Assembly (NCBI RefSeq): GCF_019933235.1
Contig: NZ_CP082945.1
Location: 3,162,001-3,226,000 of the forward strand
DNA: 64,000 bases
Direction of reading: 5' to 3'
Source: Streptomyces angustmyceticus
GTDB taxonomy: Bacteria; Actinomycetota; Actinomycetes; Streptomycetales; Streptomycetaceae
Shown: piece after piece, positions 45,089 to 54,702 of the stretch
Layout: every line of letters starts with the position of its first letter
How positions within the stretch are numbered: position 1 is the stretch's first letter
The notes under the pieces: generated by a model
Databases searched by the model: none
What the model was told of the DNA's origin: nothing
The model's input: the letters and a program-made list of their open reading frames with translations, nothing else
Position numbers and translations under genes: made by a program

Positions 45089-45930
45089 CGGCGCAGCACC
45101 TTCCAGGTGTCGGGGCCCACGATCCCGTCCGTCGGCAGCGCGGCCCCGGCCTGCAGACGCTTGACGGCGCGCATCGTCCGCCCGCCGACGATGCCGTCCA
45201 CCGCGCCCGGGTCATAGCCCTTGCGATGCAGCAGGCACTGCGCCTCGACGACGTCCCAGCCCGTCGCGCCGCTGCCCAGGACGGCGGTGTCCGTGCGGCT
45301 GTGCCCGGCGGAGAGGGCGCCCGCCCGGCGCGCGACCGAGCAGCCGAAGACCTCGCCCGGCCGGTGGGTGAACGTCGGTGCGGCCCCGGGCGCGGCGGCG
45401 GCCGGGGCGGTGCCCGGGGCGCTGCCGATGCCGGTGGCGTCCTGCCAGAGGCGCACCACCAGCAGCGCCGCACCGGCCATCACGAGCGCCGCCAGCGCGC
45501 CCAGCGCCAGCGGCCCGAGGGGAAGCCGGCGGCGGGGTGGTGGCGGCGGCGCGGGAGTGGGTGCCGCAGGCGGGGCGGTTTCGGCGGGCGGGGCCTCGTC
45601 CCGGCCGGGTGGCCCTGGCTCCGGTCCCGGTCCCGGCCGCCCGGCCCCCGGGTCGGGCCGTTGGGCGCGCCAGGCCGTCGCGGCGACCTCGTGCAGCGCC
45701 AGCAGCCGGGGCGCGTCGGCGTCGCAGAGCCGCGCCAGCGCCGCCACCGCCTCGCGCGGCGGCAGTTTCTTGCCGTTGAGATAGCGCTCCCAGGACGACT
45801 TGCTGTACGAGGTCCGCGCGGCGAGCGCGGTCAGGCTCAGCCCGCTGTGGTCCTTCAGCCGCCGCAGGTGGACGACCAGATGCCGCACCCGGTGGTCCAG
45901 CGATGCGGGCAGCCCTTTCCAACGCGACAT
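45085..45930 (-). CDS. Membrane-anchored HTH protein with peptidoglycan-binding outer domain
   Basis: 281 residues. The HTH (LKDHSGLSLTALAARTSYSKSSWERYLNGKKLPPREAVAALARL) is near-identical in its helix region to the neighbours. A Pro-rich linker and TM helix (about 138-160, LPLGPLALGALAALVMAGAALLVVRL) lead to a PG_binding_1 domain at the C-terminus (GWDVVEAQCLLHRKGYDPGAVDGIVGGRTMRAVKRLQAGAALPTDGIVGPDTWKVLRR). It could bind peptidoglycan outside and DNA inside. First gene of a two-gene operon with the DUF2690 paralogue. Confidence 0.88.
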   Translation of the reverse strand: MSRWKGLPASLDHRVRHLVVHLRRLKDHSGLSLTALAARTSYSKSSWERYLNGKKLPPREAVAALARLCDADAPRLLALHEVAATAWRAQRPDPGAGRPGPGPEPGPPGRDEAPPAETAPPAAPTPAPPPPPRRRLPLGPLALGALAALVMAGAALLVVRLWQDATGIGSAPGTAPAAAAPGAAPTFTHRPGEVFGCSVARRAGALSAGHSRTDTAVLGSGATGWDVVEAQCLLHRKGYDPGAVDGIVGGRTMRAVKRLQAGAALPTDGIVGPDTWKVLRR

Positions 45931-46340
45931 GTCCCACCCCGTACGCGTGCGGTGTCCCCCGAGGCGATGGCCCCCTGTGCCGCCGATGATGGCGCGGATA
46001 CGGCCTCCGTTTTCCGGTTTTTACCGTTTCCACGCGGCATCCGGACCTCCTCGCCACCTTGGCCGGCGTCCCACCGGGGCGTCCCTCCCGGTCACGTCCC
46101 CGCAGGTCACAGCCGGGACGTCCCACGGGATCCGCATCCGGCGGCGGACGGATCGGGGCACCGGCGGGCGGGCGCACGGCCGGTGGCGCGCCCCCGACCG
46201 CACGGCCCGCCCCGCGCCGCCCGTGCCGCGGCCCGTGCGCCGCCCGCCCGCCGCGTACGACGCCCGGCGCAGCACGACGGCGGCCCGCCCGCTCCTGGAG
46301 GAGCAGACGGGCCGCCGAGCGGGCGCCGTGGGCCGGGTGG
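45931..46340. other. Gap upstream of the HTH-TM operon
   Basis: 410 bases. It contains the likely promoter of the HTH operon, in an AT-richer stretch at about 46008-46036 with repeated AAACGG and AAAACGG on the minus strand. The rest is G/C-rich with no credible gene, ending in the terminator of the 46341 gene. Confidence 0.45.
46278..46317 (-). terminator. Terminator of the folD-DUF3017 unit
   Basis: CGGCGGCCCG (46278-46287) pairs with CGGGCCGCCG (46308-46317), with an inner GCTCCT/AGGAGC hairpin. It begins 23 nt past the stop at 46341. Confidence 0.7.
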
Positions 46341-46769
46341 CTACCAGACGGTGAAGTGGACGATGTCGTCCAGGAACGGGATGTGGATCCACGGCTTGGG
46401 CTGCACCATCAGCGCCAGCATCACGATCACGAAGCCGAGCCCCCCGTAGGTGGCCATGTCCGTGAAGCGGGAGCGCACGGCCAGCATCCCGACCGACGGC
46501 AGCGCCCACCGCAGCACCGCCCCGGCCAGCAGGGAGAGCCCGATCACGATCGCCCCCCAGCGGAAGGCGTCGAGCGCCTCCAGCAGCAGCCCGAACGCGA
46601 CCCCGCTCATGACGCTCAGCAGCGGCCACTGCCGGGCGGGCGCGGGAAAGTCGCCCGAGGCGGCCCGCCCGCCGCCTTCCGGCCGGGCGGTGTCGCGGGT
46701 CAGCGTCGGGAAGCGGCGCGAGGAGCGCTGCGGCTCGGAGGCCCCGTCCGAATGCGCTTCGGCACCCAT
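46341..46769 (-). CDS. DUF3017 membrane protein
   Basis: 142 residues. After a polar N-terminus it has three hydrophobic segments (PLLSVMSGVAFGLLLEAL; WGAIVIGLSLLAGAVLRWAL; YGGLGFVIVMLALMV) and the conserved arginine region VRSRFTDMATY. DUF3017 proteins are small actinobacterial membrane proteins commonly encoded right after folD, as here (86-nt gap). The ATG at 46769 follows GGAAGGGAC. Function is unknown. Confidence 0.85.
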   Translation of the reverse strand: MGAEAHSDGASEPQRSSRRFPTLTRDTARPEGGGRAASGDFPAPARQWPLLSVMSGVAFGLLLEALDAFRWGAIVIGLSLLAGAVLRWALPSVGMLAVRSRFTDMATYGGLGFVIVMLALMVQPKPWIHIPFLDDIVHFTVW

Positions 46770-46855
46770 GGCTGGCAGTCCCTTCCGGTGTCCGGATGCG
46801 TCTGTCTCTTCGAGACCGGAGGTCTCTCGGGACCAGACTCTCAGATCTCGCGCGC

Positions 46856-47710
46856 TCAGCCCGCCGCGCGCTCGGCGGCCTCGACCACATTGACCAGCAG
46901 CTGGGCGCGGGTCATCGGGCCGACACCGCCCGGGTTGGGGGCCACCCAGCCCGCCACCTCGGCGACGCCCGGGTGCACATCGCCGACGATCTTGCCGGCC
47001 TCGTCCCGGCTGACGCCGACGTCCAGGACCGCCGCGCCGGGCTTGACGTCCTCGGGCTTGATGATGTGCGGCACACCGGCGGCGGCGACGATGATGTCGG
47101 CCTGCTTGAGGTGCGCGGACAGGTCACGGGTGCCGGTGTGGCACTGGGTGACCGTGGCGTTCTCGGACTTGCGGGTCAGCACCAGCGGCATCGGGCGGCC
47201 GATGGTGATGCCGCGGCCGACGACGACCACGTGCGCGCCCTTGACCTCGACGTCGTGGCGGCGCAGCAGCTGGACGATGCCGTACGGGGTGCACGGCAGC
47301 GGGCCCTCGATGCCGAGCACCAGGCGGCCCAGGCTCATCGGGTGCAGCCCGTCGGCGTCCTTGGCCGGGTCCATCAGTTCCAGGACACGGTTGGCGTCGA
47401 TGCCCTTAGGGAGCGGGAGTTGGACGATGTAGCCGGTGCAGGCCGGGTCCTCGTTCAGCTCGCGGACGACCGCCTCGATCTCCTCCTGGGTGGCGGTCTC
47501 CGGCAGCTCCCGCTGGATCGAGGCGATGCCGACCTGGGCGCAGTCGCGGTGCTTGCCGTTGACGTACCAGCGGCTGCCCGGGTCGTCGCCCACCAGGAGC
47601 GTGCCCAGACCGGGCTGCACGCCCTTGGCCTTGAGCGCCTCGACGCGGGTGGTCAGCTCGGACTTGATAGCGGCTGCGGTGGCCTTGCCATCCAGGATCT
47701 GGGCAGTCAT
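46856..47710 (-). CDS. folD: Methylenetetrahydrofolate dehydrogenase / cyclohydrolase
   Basis: 284 residues. [13 protein letters not shown] (the YVxxK-type active region, here YVNGK), the signature [34 protein letters not shown] and the NADP loop [14 protein letters not shown] identify bifunctional FolD. It oxidises 5,10-methylene-THF to 10-formyl-THF, the donor for PurN and PurH encoded 3 kb away. The ATG at 47710 follows GGGGGG. The leader has no ZTP-riboswitch core, unlike glyA. Confidence 0.96.
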   Translation of the reverse strand: MTAQILDGKATAAAIKSELTTRVEALKAKGVQPGLGTLLVGDDPGSRWYVNGKHRDCAQVGIASIQRELPETATQEEIEAVVRELNEDPACTGYIVQLPLPKGIDANRVLELMDPAKDADGLHPMSLGRLVLGIEGPLPCTPYGIVQLLRRHDVEVKGAHVVVVGRGITIGRPMPLVLTRKSENATVTQCHTGTRDLSAHLKQADIIVAAAGVPHIIKPEDVKPGAAVLDVGVSRDEAGKIVGDVHPGVAEVAGWVAPNPGGVGPMTRAQLLVNVVEAAERAAG

Positions 47711-47952
47711 ACCCCCCATCTTCCCGGATGGGGGTGGCCGCGTTCCAATCAGGGCATGCCCCGCGCGCATGGCCGGAATTGATCATTGCACTTGCACAAC
47801 AGCTGTGGGCCTTGACTGGACAGAGTGAATGCGCAACTAGAAGGATTGACGCACAGTGCCGCAGGCTATGTCGGGGGGTGGCCAGTGAATCCTGTTTTTC
47901 CTCCGCGTCACGCCGCGTCGCGCGACAGTCACCCAACGGAGGAAAACAGCAG

Positions 47953-48747
47953 ATGAGTTTCGGCGACCCGAACAACCCCTACGGCCAGCAGCCGCAGGCG
48001 CCGCAGGGCCCGTACGGTCAGCAGCCGCCGGTCCCCCCGCAGGGCCCGTACGGCCAGCAGCCCCCGGCCCCGCAGCAGGGTCAGCCGGGCTACGGCTACC
48101 CCCAGCAGGCCCCGCAGCAGCCGTACGGCTACCCCCAGCAGCAGGTCCCGCAGCAGGGTTACGGCTACCCGCAGCAGGCCCCCTACGGCCAGCCCGGCAT
48201 GCCGGGCATGGGCATGCCGACGGGGTACGCGAGCTGGGGCGCGCGGGTCGGCGCCATGCTCATCGACGGCCTGATCATCGGCGTGGTCCCGAGCATCCTG
48301 TACGGCATCGCCATCGGGATGGCGGCGAGCTCCGCGTCGGACTCCGCGGCCTCGATCCCCGACACGTCGGCCTGTGCGCCCGGTGACACCCAGTGCGTCA
48401 CGGACGCCATCAACGCGGCGTCGTCCACGTCCAGCAGCAGCGCCATGCCGGTCGCCGCGCTCATCCTGATCACGCTCGCCGGCCTGGTCACCTTCGGTGC
48501 CGCCCTCTTCCTGTGCGCCAAGGAGGGCAAGACCGGCCAGACTCCGGGCAAGAAGGCCCTGAACATCCGGCTGGTCAAGGAGACGACCGGTCAGCCGCTC
48601 GGCTTCGGCATGGCCTTCGTCCGCAAGCTGTGCCACGCCGTGGACGGCCCGCTGTGCGGTCTCGGCTACTGGTGGCCGCTGTGGGACGAGAAGTCCCAGA
48701 CGTTCGCCGACAAGATCGTCGGCACCGTGGTCGTCAAGACGCAGTAA
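47953..48747 (+). CDS. RDD-family membrane protein with Gly/Pro/Gln/Tyr repeat head
   Basis: 264 residues. The first about 95 residues are YGQQPPAPQ and YGYPQQ-type repeats, a likely disordered head. The RDD domain follows: YASWGARVGAMLIDGLIIGVV (conserved R-D), two to three TM helices, TPGKKALNIRLVKETTG and VRKLCHAVDGPLCGLGYWWPLWDEKSQTFADKIVGTVVV. RDD proteins are small membrane proteins with possible ion-exchange or envelope roles. A GGAGG site precedes the ATG. The next gene, 13 nt on, has a matching head and is probably co-transcribed. Confidence 0.9.
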   Translation: MSFGDPNNPYGQQPQAPQGPYGQQPPVPPQGPYGQQPPAPQQGQPGYGYPQQAPQQPYGYPQQQVPQQGYGYPQQAPYGQPGMPGMGMPTGYASWGARVGAMLIDGLIIGVVPSILYGIAIGMAASSASDSAASIPDTSACAPGDTQCVTDAINAASSTSSSSAMPVAALILITLAGLVTFGAALFLCAKEGKTGQTPGKKALNIRLVKETTGQPLGFGMAFVRKLCHAVDGPLCGLGYWWPLWDEKSQTFADKIVGTVVVKTQ

Positions 48748-48760
48748 AAGGACGCCACTC

Positions 48761-49324
48761 GTGAGCTACCCCAACCAGAACCCTTACGGTCCGCCGCAGG
48801 GCCAGCAGCCCGGTTACGGCTACCCCCAGCAGCCCCAACAGCCGTCGCCGTACGGCCCCTACCCGGGCGGCGGCGGGATGCCCGGGCAGCAGATGCCCTA
48901 CCCGACGGTGATGCCCGGCGGTCCCAAGGCCGCCCGGGTGATGCTGTTCGTCCTCTCCGGCCTGAACCTCATCGGACTGGTCCTCGCCGTGATGGGGCTG
49001 GGCGGCGTCAGCAAGGCGTCGCACAACGTCTCGCCGTACACCACCGCGGACAGCATCACGGCGATGAACGTCGGCAAGGGCGTGCTGATCGCGGTGATCG
49101 TGGTCATCGTGGCCTTCACCGCGACCGCGATCACGCTGGCCCTGCAGTTCGCCAACGGCGGCAGCGGGGTGCGGGTCGGCACCATCGTCTTCGGCGTCGG
49201 CACCATCATCCTGAGCCTGTTCAGCTTCCCCATCGGCCTGGTCCACACGATCCTGGGCATCCTGGTCGTGGTCTTCGTCTCCAAGGACGAGAGCAACGCC
49301 TGGTTCAACCGGCCGCGTTACTGA
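48761..49324 (+). CDS. Membrane protein with Pro/Gln/Tyr repeat head (DUF4190-like)
   Basis: 187 residues. The head [21 protein letters not shown] resembles that of the RDD protein upstream. Three TM segments follow: [50 protein letters not shown] and [32 protein letters not shown]. The GTG at 48761 follows AAAAGGA by 8 nt. It is followed by a strong terminator. Role unknown. Confidence 0.8.
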   Translation: MSYPNQNPYGPPQGQQPGYGYPQQPQQPSPYGPYPGGGGMPGQQMPYPTVMPGGPKAARVMLFVLSGLNLIGLVLAVMGLGGVSKASHNVSPYTTADSITAMNVGKGVLIAVIVVIVAFTATAITLALQFANGGSGVRVGTIVFGVGTIILSLFSFPIGLVHTILGILVVVFVSKDESNAWFNRPRY

Positions 49325-49338
49325 ACGCTCCGGACACC

Positions 49339-49375
49339 GCGAAGGGCCGCACCCCGGCAGGGTGCGGCCCTTCGC
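49339..49375. terminator. Bidirectional terminator
   Basis: A 16-bp perfect stem, GCGAAGGGCCGCACCC (49339-49354) with GGGTGCGGCCCTTCGC (49360-49375), and loop CGGCA, between convergent genes ending at 49324 and 49391. Confidence 0.88.
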
Positions 49376-49390
49376 GTCGGTGCCGGCGGC

Positions 49391-50956
49391 TCAGTGGAAG
49401 AAGTGCCGGGTCCCGGTGAAGTACATCGTCACGCCGGCCTTCTCGGCGGCCTCGACGACGAGCTCGTCGCGGACCGAACCGCCCGGCTGGGCCACGGCCT
49501 TGACGCCGGCCTCGGCCAGCACCTCGAAGCCGTCGGGGAACGGGAAGAAGGCGTCGGAGGCGGCGTAGGAGCCGCGCGCCCGCTCCTCGCCCGCCCGCTG
49601 CACCGCGAGCTTCGCCGAGTCCACGCGGTTGACCTGGCCCATGCCGACGCCGACCGTGGCGCCGTCCTTGGCGAGCAGGATCGCGTTGGACTTCACGGCC
49701 CGGCAGGCGCGCCAGGCGAAGGCCAGCTCGGCCAGCTCATCGGCGGACAGCGCGGCCCCGCTGGCCAGCGTCCAGTTCGCCGGGTCGTCGCCCTCGGCCT
49801 GCAGCCGGTCGGTCTCCTGGAGCAGGGCGCCGCCGTCAACGGGCTTGACCTCGACGGGGTTCGACGGCGCGTCGGGACAGCGCAGCACCCGGATGTTCTT
49901 CTTGCGGGCGAGGATCTCGACCGCGCCGTCCTCGTAGCCGGGGGCCACGATGACCTCGGTGAAGATCTCGGCGACCTGCTCGGCCATCGCCACGGTGACC
50001 GGGCGGTTGACGGCGATGACGCCGCCGAACGCGGAGAGCGGGTCACAGGCGTGCGCGTTGCGGTGCGCCTCGGCGACGTCCGCGGCGACCGCGATGCCGC
50101 AGGGGTTGGCGTGCTTGATGATCGCCACGCACGGCTCGGCGTGGTCGTACGCGGCCCGGCGCGCGGCGTCGGTGTCCGTGTAGTTGTTGTACGACATCTC
50201 CTTGCCGTGCAGCTGCTCGGCCTCCGCGAGCCCGCCGCTGCCGTCCACGTACAGCGCGGCACCCTGGTGCGGGTTCTCGCCGTAGCGCAGGACGTTCTTG
50301 CGGGCGTAGGTGGCGCCGAGGAACTCGGGGAAGGCGGAGTCGTCGGCCGGGGCGTAGCCGTCGGCGAACCAGGAGGCGACGGCCACGTCGTAGGCCGCGG
50401 TGTGCTGGAACGCCTCGGCGGCCAGCCGCTTGCGGTCGGCGAGCGCGAAGCCGCCGTCGGCGACGGCCGCCAGCACGTCGGCGTACCGGGCCGGGTTGAC
50501 GACCACGGCCACCGACGGGTGGTTCTTGGCGGCGGCGCGGACCATCGAGGGGCCGCCGATGTCGATCTGCTCCACGCACTCGTCGGGGGTGGCGCCGGAG
50601 GCGACGGTCTCCCGGAACGGGTAGAGGTTGACGATCACCAGGTCGAAGGGCTCGACGCCGAGATCGGCCAGCTGCCGGCGGTGGTCCTCCAGGCGGAGGT
50701 CGGCGAGGATGCCGGCGTGCACCTTCGGGTGCAGGGTCTTGACCCGGCCGTCCAGGCACTCGGGAAAGCCCGTCAGCTCCTCGACCTTGGTGACCGGCAC
50801 CCCGGCCGCGGCGATCTTCGCGGCCGTCGACCCGGTCGAGACGAGCTGGACGCCCGCCGCGTGCAGCCCCTGCGCCAGCTCCTCCAGCCCGGACTTGTCA
50901 TAGACGCTGACCAGCGCGCGGCGGATGGGCCGCTGCGTACCTTCGGTGGCGGTCAC
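49391..50956 (-). CDS. purH: AICAR formyltransferase / IMP cyclohydrolase
   Basis: 521 residues. The N-terminal IMP cyclohydrolase part has [23 protein letters not shown] and [18 protein letters not shown]; the C-terminal transformylase part has [11 protein letters not shown], the RYGENPHQ motif and [10 protein letters not shown] at the very end. It formylates ZMP (AICAR) and closes the ring to IMP, the last two steps of purine synthesis. A GTG start overlaps the purN stop (GTGA). Its substrate ZMP is the signal read by the riboswitch upstream of glyA. Confidence 0.97.
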   Translation of the reverse strand: MTATEGTQRPIRRALVSVYDKSGLEELAQGLHAAGVQLVSTGSTAAKIAAAGVPVTKVEELTGFPECLDGRVKTLHPKVHAGILADLRLEDHRRQLADLGVEPFDLVIVNLYPFRETVASGATPDECVEQIDIGGPSMVRAAAKNHPSVAVVVNPARYADVLAAVADGGFALADRKRLAAEAFQHTAAYDVAVASWFADGYAPADDSAFPEFLGATYARKNVLRYGENPHQGAALYVDGSGGLAEAEQLHGKEMSYNNYTDTDAARRAAYDHAEPCVAIIKHANPCGIAVAADVAEAHRNAHACDPLSAFGGVIAVNRPVTVAMAEQVAEIFTEVIVAPGYEDGAVEILARKKNIRVLRCPDAPSNPVEVKPVDGGALLQETDRLQAEGDDPANWTLASGAALSADELAELAFAWRACRAVKSNAILLAKDGATVGVGMGQVNRVDSAKLAVQRAGEERARGSYAASDAFFPFPDGFEVLAEAGVKAVAQPGGSVRDELVVEAAEKAGVTMYFTGTRHFFH

Positions 50957-51636
50957 GAGATACGTACCTTTCGTCCCTCAATGCGGTAGCCGTGCCGGGC
51001 CAGACGCCCCACGACCTCGACGAGCAGCGATCGCTCGACTTCCTTGATGCGCTCATGCAGCGCGGATTCGTCGTCCTCGTCCCGGATCTCGACCACGCCC
51101 TGGGCGATGATCGGGCCGGTGTCGACCCCGTCGTCGACGAAGTGGACGGTGCATCCGGTGACCTTCGCGCCGTACGCGAGCGCGTCGCGCACGCCATGGG
51201 CACCGGGAAAACTCGGCAGCAGCGCCGGGTGGGTGTTGACCGTGCGGCCGCCGAAGCGGGCGAGGAACTCCTTGCCCAGGATCTTCATGAAGCCGGCCGA
51301 GACCACCAGATCGGGCTCGTGCGCGGCGGTCGCCTCGGTGAGCGCCGCGTCCCAGTCCGCCCGGCTCCCGTAGTCCTTGACCCGGCAGACGAAGGTGGGC
51401 AGCCCGGCGGCCGCGGCACGCTCCAGGCCCGCGATGGCACCCCGGTCGGCCCCGACGGCCACGATCTCGGCGCCGTACTCCGCCGGACCGAGATCGGCGA
51501 TGGCGTCCAGCAGCGCCTGCAGATTCGTCCCGGAACCGGAGACGAGAGCGACGATGCGGGCCGGCCGCCCCGTCGGGGTCACGCCCGGTACCTGGGGGGC
51601 GGAGGGCTGCTGGGCGGGGGGTGGGGAGGAAGCCAC
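50953..51636 (-). CDS. purN: Phosphoribosylglycinamide formyltransferase
   Basis: 227 residues. [20 protein letters not shown] (GAR-binding loop), [18 protein letters not shown], the catalytic [23 protein letters not shown] (Asn-His) and [18 protein letters not shown] are intact. It transfers formyl from 10-formyl-THF to GAR. The GTG at 51636 is chosen because homology starts soon after; the frame remains open upstream but reads non-conserved. It is coupled to purH by a 4-nt overlap. Confidence 0.95.
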   Translation of the reverse strand: MASSPPPAQQPSAPQVPGVTPTGRPARIVALVSGSGTNLQALLDAIADLGPAEYGAEIVAVGADRGAIAGLERAAAAGLPTFVCRVKDYGSRADWDAALTEATAAHEPDLVVSAGFMKILGKEFLARFGGRTVNTHPALLPSFPGAHGVRDALAYGAKVTGCTVHFVDDGVDTGPIIAQGVVEIRDEDDESALHERIKEVERSLLVEVVGRLARHGYRIEGRKVRIS

Positions 51637-51880
51637 GGCGGGGCTCTTTTCCGATCTCGCGTGCTTTGTGTGGTCGTACAAGACTGCGGGTGCCGCAGAT
51701 CCGGGGAACCCTACGAAGGCGCCGACCGTCAGCAACGATACCGGCACACCGCGCGGCCCCCACGGGACGGGGGCGGGCACGGGAGGTAGCGTCGGGCGTA
51801 AGACTGCATGCAGTTCGTGATAACCCGGCGCCGGCGCGAAGGCCCGCGCGCGGACGAGACAAGGGGAAGACGCACTCCTG

Positions 51881-52741
51881 ATGACGGACCGACGCCGCCG
51901 CGCGGCCCTCCTGCTCCCTCAGCCCGCGACCGCCCCCGGGGCGGTGCTGCTGCGCGACCGCAAGTCGTCGTCCTCGTCCCCGGAGCCCGCCGCACCGGAC
52001 TCCCCGAACGCCGACCGGGACGACAACCCGTTCGCCCCGCCGCCGCCCGACGCCCCCGACCAGGAGTGGCGCCCCCGCCGCCCCGCGCAGACGCCGGAGC
52101 ACCACGACGGCGACGAGGGCGAGCCGCGGCAGGACGAGTCGACGCCGCGCTGGGGCAGCCAGTGGAGCCCCCGGCAGCCGGGCCGGCAGAGCGGCGGCTT
52201 CGGCACCCGCCCGGGCGGCCGCAACGGCCAGCAGGGCGGCGGCACCGGCAACTCCGGCAACTCCGGCGGGCTGCGCTGGGACCCCACCGACCCCGCCCAG
52301 CGCCGGGCGCGCTTCGCGCTGCTCGCGGGGATGTGGGCATTCTTCTGCGTGCTGTTCAGCCTGCCGGAGCTCGCCCTGCTGCTGGGCGCGCTGGCGCTCT
52401 ACTGGGGCATCAGCTCGCTGCGCGCCAAGCCGAACACCGCGAAGGCCGACGCCGCGGCCACCACCGCCGCCATAGAAGGCCGCCCCGCCCCGGACGCCCG
52501 GCCGGGAGGCGCCCCCACCTCGCCGGGCAGCACCCGGCCGCAGGTCACCGCGGCGATCGCGGGCCTGGTCACCGCCTCCCTGGCGCTGATGATGGTCGCC
52601 GCCACCTTCACCGTGCAGATCGTCTACCGCGACTACTTCACCTGCGTGGACGACGCCCTCACCCAGTCCGCCGGAAAGTCCTGCGAACAACTGCTGCCGC
52701 GCGAACTGCGCCCGCTGCTGAGCACGGGTACGGAGCGGTAG
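51881..52741 (+). CDS. Membrane protein with long disordered N-terminus
   Basis: 286 residues. About the first 145 are polar, rich in Pro, Gly, Asp and Gln (NPFAPPPPDAPDQEWRP; GGLRWDPTDPAQRRARF). Two or three TM helices follow (FALLAGMWAFFCVLFSLPELALLLGALALYWGISSL; AAIAGLVTASLALMMVAATFTVQIVY), then a short outer end with two Cys (YFTCVDDAL, SCEQLLP). Function is unknown. It lies between purN and the DUF6350 gene, and I recall a similar neighbourhood in other streptomycetes. Confidence 0.8.
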   Translation: MTDRRRRAALLLPQPATAPGAVLLRDRKSSSSSPEPAAPDSPNADRDDNPFAPPPPDAPDQEWRPRRPAQTPEHHDGDEGEPRQDESTPRWGSQWSPRQPGRQSGGFGTRPGGRNGQQGGGTGNSGNSGGLRWDPTDPAQRRARFALLAGMWAFFCVLFSLPELALLLGALALYWGISSLRAKPNTAKADAAATTAAIEGRPAPDARPGGAPTSPGSTRPQVTAAIAGLVTASLALMMVAATFTVQIVYRDYFTCVDDALTQSAGKSCEQLLPRELRPLLSTGTER

Positions 52742-52896
52742 GGCTCGCGTTCGGGCTCGCGGTAGGGCTCGCGTGGGGGCAGGGCTGTGGTGGGGCCGTG
52801 GTTCCGTGGGCCGTGGTTCCGTGGGCCGGGAGGGGTCTCCTGCTTGCCGTGGATGCGCCGGTCCGGCTGAGTCCGGCCGTGCGGTAAGGGCCGGAC

Positions 52897-54603
52897 TCAG
52901 CCGTTCGGGGTGACGGGGGTGGCGGGGGTGGCGACCGGTTCCCCGGTGGAGGGTTCGGGGACGGCCGGGATCGCCGCGGCGGACGATTCCACGGCGGACG
53001 GTGGTGCGTCTGCCGGGTCGGCGGCCGGGAGGGCGTCGTCGGCGGGGGCGGTCTCGTCGGCCCTGGGGACGGTCTCGTCGCTGTTCGGGGCGGCGGCGTC
53101 GGCTCGCGGGGCGGCAGCCTCGGCGGCAGGGGGCGTCGCGTCGCCGTCGTCCGTACGGTCGGCCTTGCCCTCGCCCGAAGCCCGGCCATCGCCCGTGGTG
53201 GCCTGACCCTTGCCGCTGCCCTTGCCGGGGCAGGTGTCCTCGTCCCGCGGTCTCCGTCGGCCCGTGTGCCGGTGCCAGGCCCGTAGTCCGATCGCGCCGG
53301 GGATGCCGGTCAGGGCGGTCCAGGCCGCCGCCGCGAGGCCCGTGCGCCACCAGCTCGGGCCGAAATCGGCGAGCGCGCCGGTGCCCAGCGCACCGCCCGA
53401 GAGACCCGCGAGCACCGCCGCGATCACACCGCAGAGGCCGGCACCCAGGGCCGCCGCGCAGGCGGTCGTCCACCACGTCCAGGGGAGTTCCGGGGCGTCG
53501 GGCGCCGCCGTCGCGGGACGGGTCACGAAGCGGGCGACCGAGCGGGCCAGCAGCGCCCCCGCGACCAGGGGCACCACGACCGCCGCCCAGGTCAGCGGGT
53601 TTCCCGGGCCGGCGTCCGGCAGCCCCCCGAGCAGCGGCAGCTGCGGCAGCGCCGGGTGGGCCGAGGTGCCCAGCGGGCCGACCGCACTGCCCGCGCCGAC
53701 CGTGAAACCCGGGCCGAGTCCGTAGGCGGCGCCCCAGACGGCCGCGTTCGGGAGCAGGACCAGGCACAGCAGCAGGACCGTGGCGCGGCTCGCCCAGTCG
53801 GGCGCCAGCTGGAGCAGGTCCTGACGCACCCGGCCCGCGTGCAGGCCGAGGGAGAGCAGGGTGAGCAGGGCGCCGGAGACCAGCAGGCCGCCGAGCGCGG
53901 CACCGGCGGCGCGCTGCGCGGCGGCGAACCGGGGGCCGGCGAAGAGGCCGCGGACCCCGTCCGGCACCGCGGCCACCGCGCGCAGGGCCCAGGCGGGCAG
54001 CAGGTCGGCGCCGGGGTGCCGCAGCAGGTACCAGCCCGTCCCGCCGAGCGTGGCGACCGCGGTGGCCGGGACGAACGCCAGCGCGCTCAGCGGCTCGGCG
54101 CTCAGCTCCCCGGCGGAGGCGTAGATCAGCACCGCGGCCGCGATCAGCAGGTAGCCGGTGAGCAGTGCGCCGAGCAGGGTGCGCGGCACGACCGCCGGGA
54201 CGGGTCCCGTACCGGCGCCGAGGTCCGGACCGGGGGCGGTGCGGCCGTCCGTCGCGGTCGCCAGGGTGTGGCGGGCGGCTCGGTGGAGCAGCCAGACCGG
54301 GAGGGCGGCGAGCAGCAGCGGGGTCACGGCGACCGGGGCGGCGAGGCGGCCCGTGGTGCGTACGAGGTCCCCGCCGTGCGCCATCAGCCACAGGTCGGCG
54401 GCCAGGTGGAGGGCCCGTGAGGGGCCGCTGTCGGGGGCCGGGGAGGCGACCCACAGCAGCAGCACGGCGACCGCCAGCGCGCCGAGGCCGAGTCCGGCGG
54501 CGGTCACGCCGCCGAGGAAGGCCGCGCCGATCGCGGAGGAGCGCTGCGCGGCGGCTCGGCCGTGCGAGGAGAACGTAGGGCCACGATCGGTCGGCTGGCT
54601 CAC
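52897..54603 (-). CDS. DUF6350 multi-pass membrane protein
   Basis: 568 residues with about ten hydrophobic segments, among them [87 protein letters not shown] and [19 protein letters not shown]. The layout fits the actinobacterial family DUF6350, linked to cell envelope or division in some annotations. The C-terminal about 120 residues are Ala/Asp/Pro-rich and disordered. The GTG at 54603 is used. Function is not established. Confidence 0.8.
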   Translation of the reverse strand: MSQPTDRGPTFSSHGRAAAQRSSAIGAAFLGGVTAAGLGLGALAVAVLLLWVASPAPDSGPSRALHLAADLWLMAHGGDLVRTTGRLAAPVAVTPLLLAALPVWLLHRAARHTLATATDGRTAPGPDLGAGTGPVPAVVPRTLLGALLTGYLLIAAAVLIYASAGELSAEPLSALAFVPATAVATLGGTGWYLLRHPGADLLPAWALRAVAAVPDGVRGLFAGPRFAAAQRAAGAALGGLLVSGALLTLLSLGLHAGRVRQDLLQLAPDWASRATVLLLCLVLLPNAAVWGAAYGLGPGFTVGAGSAVGPLGTSAHPALPQLPLLGGLPDAGPGNPLTWAAVVVPLVAGALLARSVARFVTRPATAAPDAPELPWTWWTTACAAALGAGLCGVIAAVLAGLSGGALGTGALADFGPSWWRTGLAAAAWTALTGIPGAIGLRAWHRHTGRRRPRDEDTCPGKGSGKGQATTGDGRASGEGKADRTDDGDATPPAAEAAAPRADAAAPNSDETVPRADETAPADDALPAADPADAPPSAVESSAAAIPAVPEPSTGEPVATPATPVTPNG

Positions 54604-54702
54604 GCGGCCATGCTGCCAATAACTGACGTTTCATCCCCGCACTGGCGATATGCCCGACGTGTCGCGCCGGATCCCGTGACGCGGTTTTCCACACTGCTGT
54701 GT

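Noticed and set aside
46856..51880. Possible ZTP riboswitches before folD and purN-purH
   Set aside because: No CCGCCTGGGC core or GACTGGC block was seen in the folD or purN leaders.
51053..54694. A 1213-codon minus-strand open frame
   Set aside because: It is a shadow of purN, the 51881 gene and the DUF6350 gene in another frame and contains no domain; it is Arg/Pro/Gly-rich throughout.
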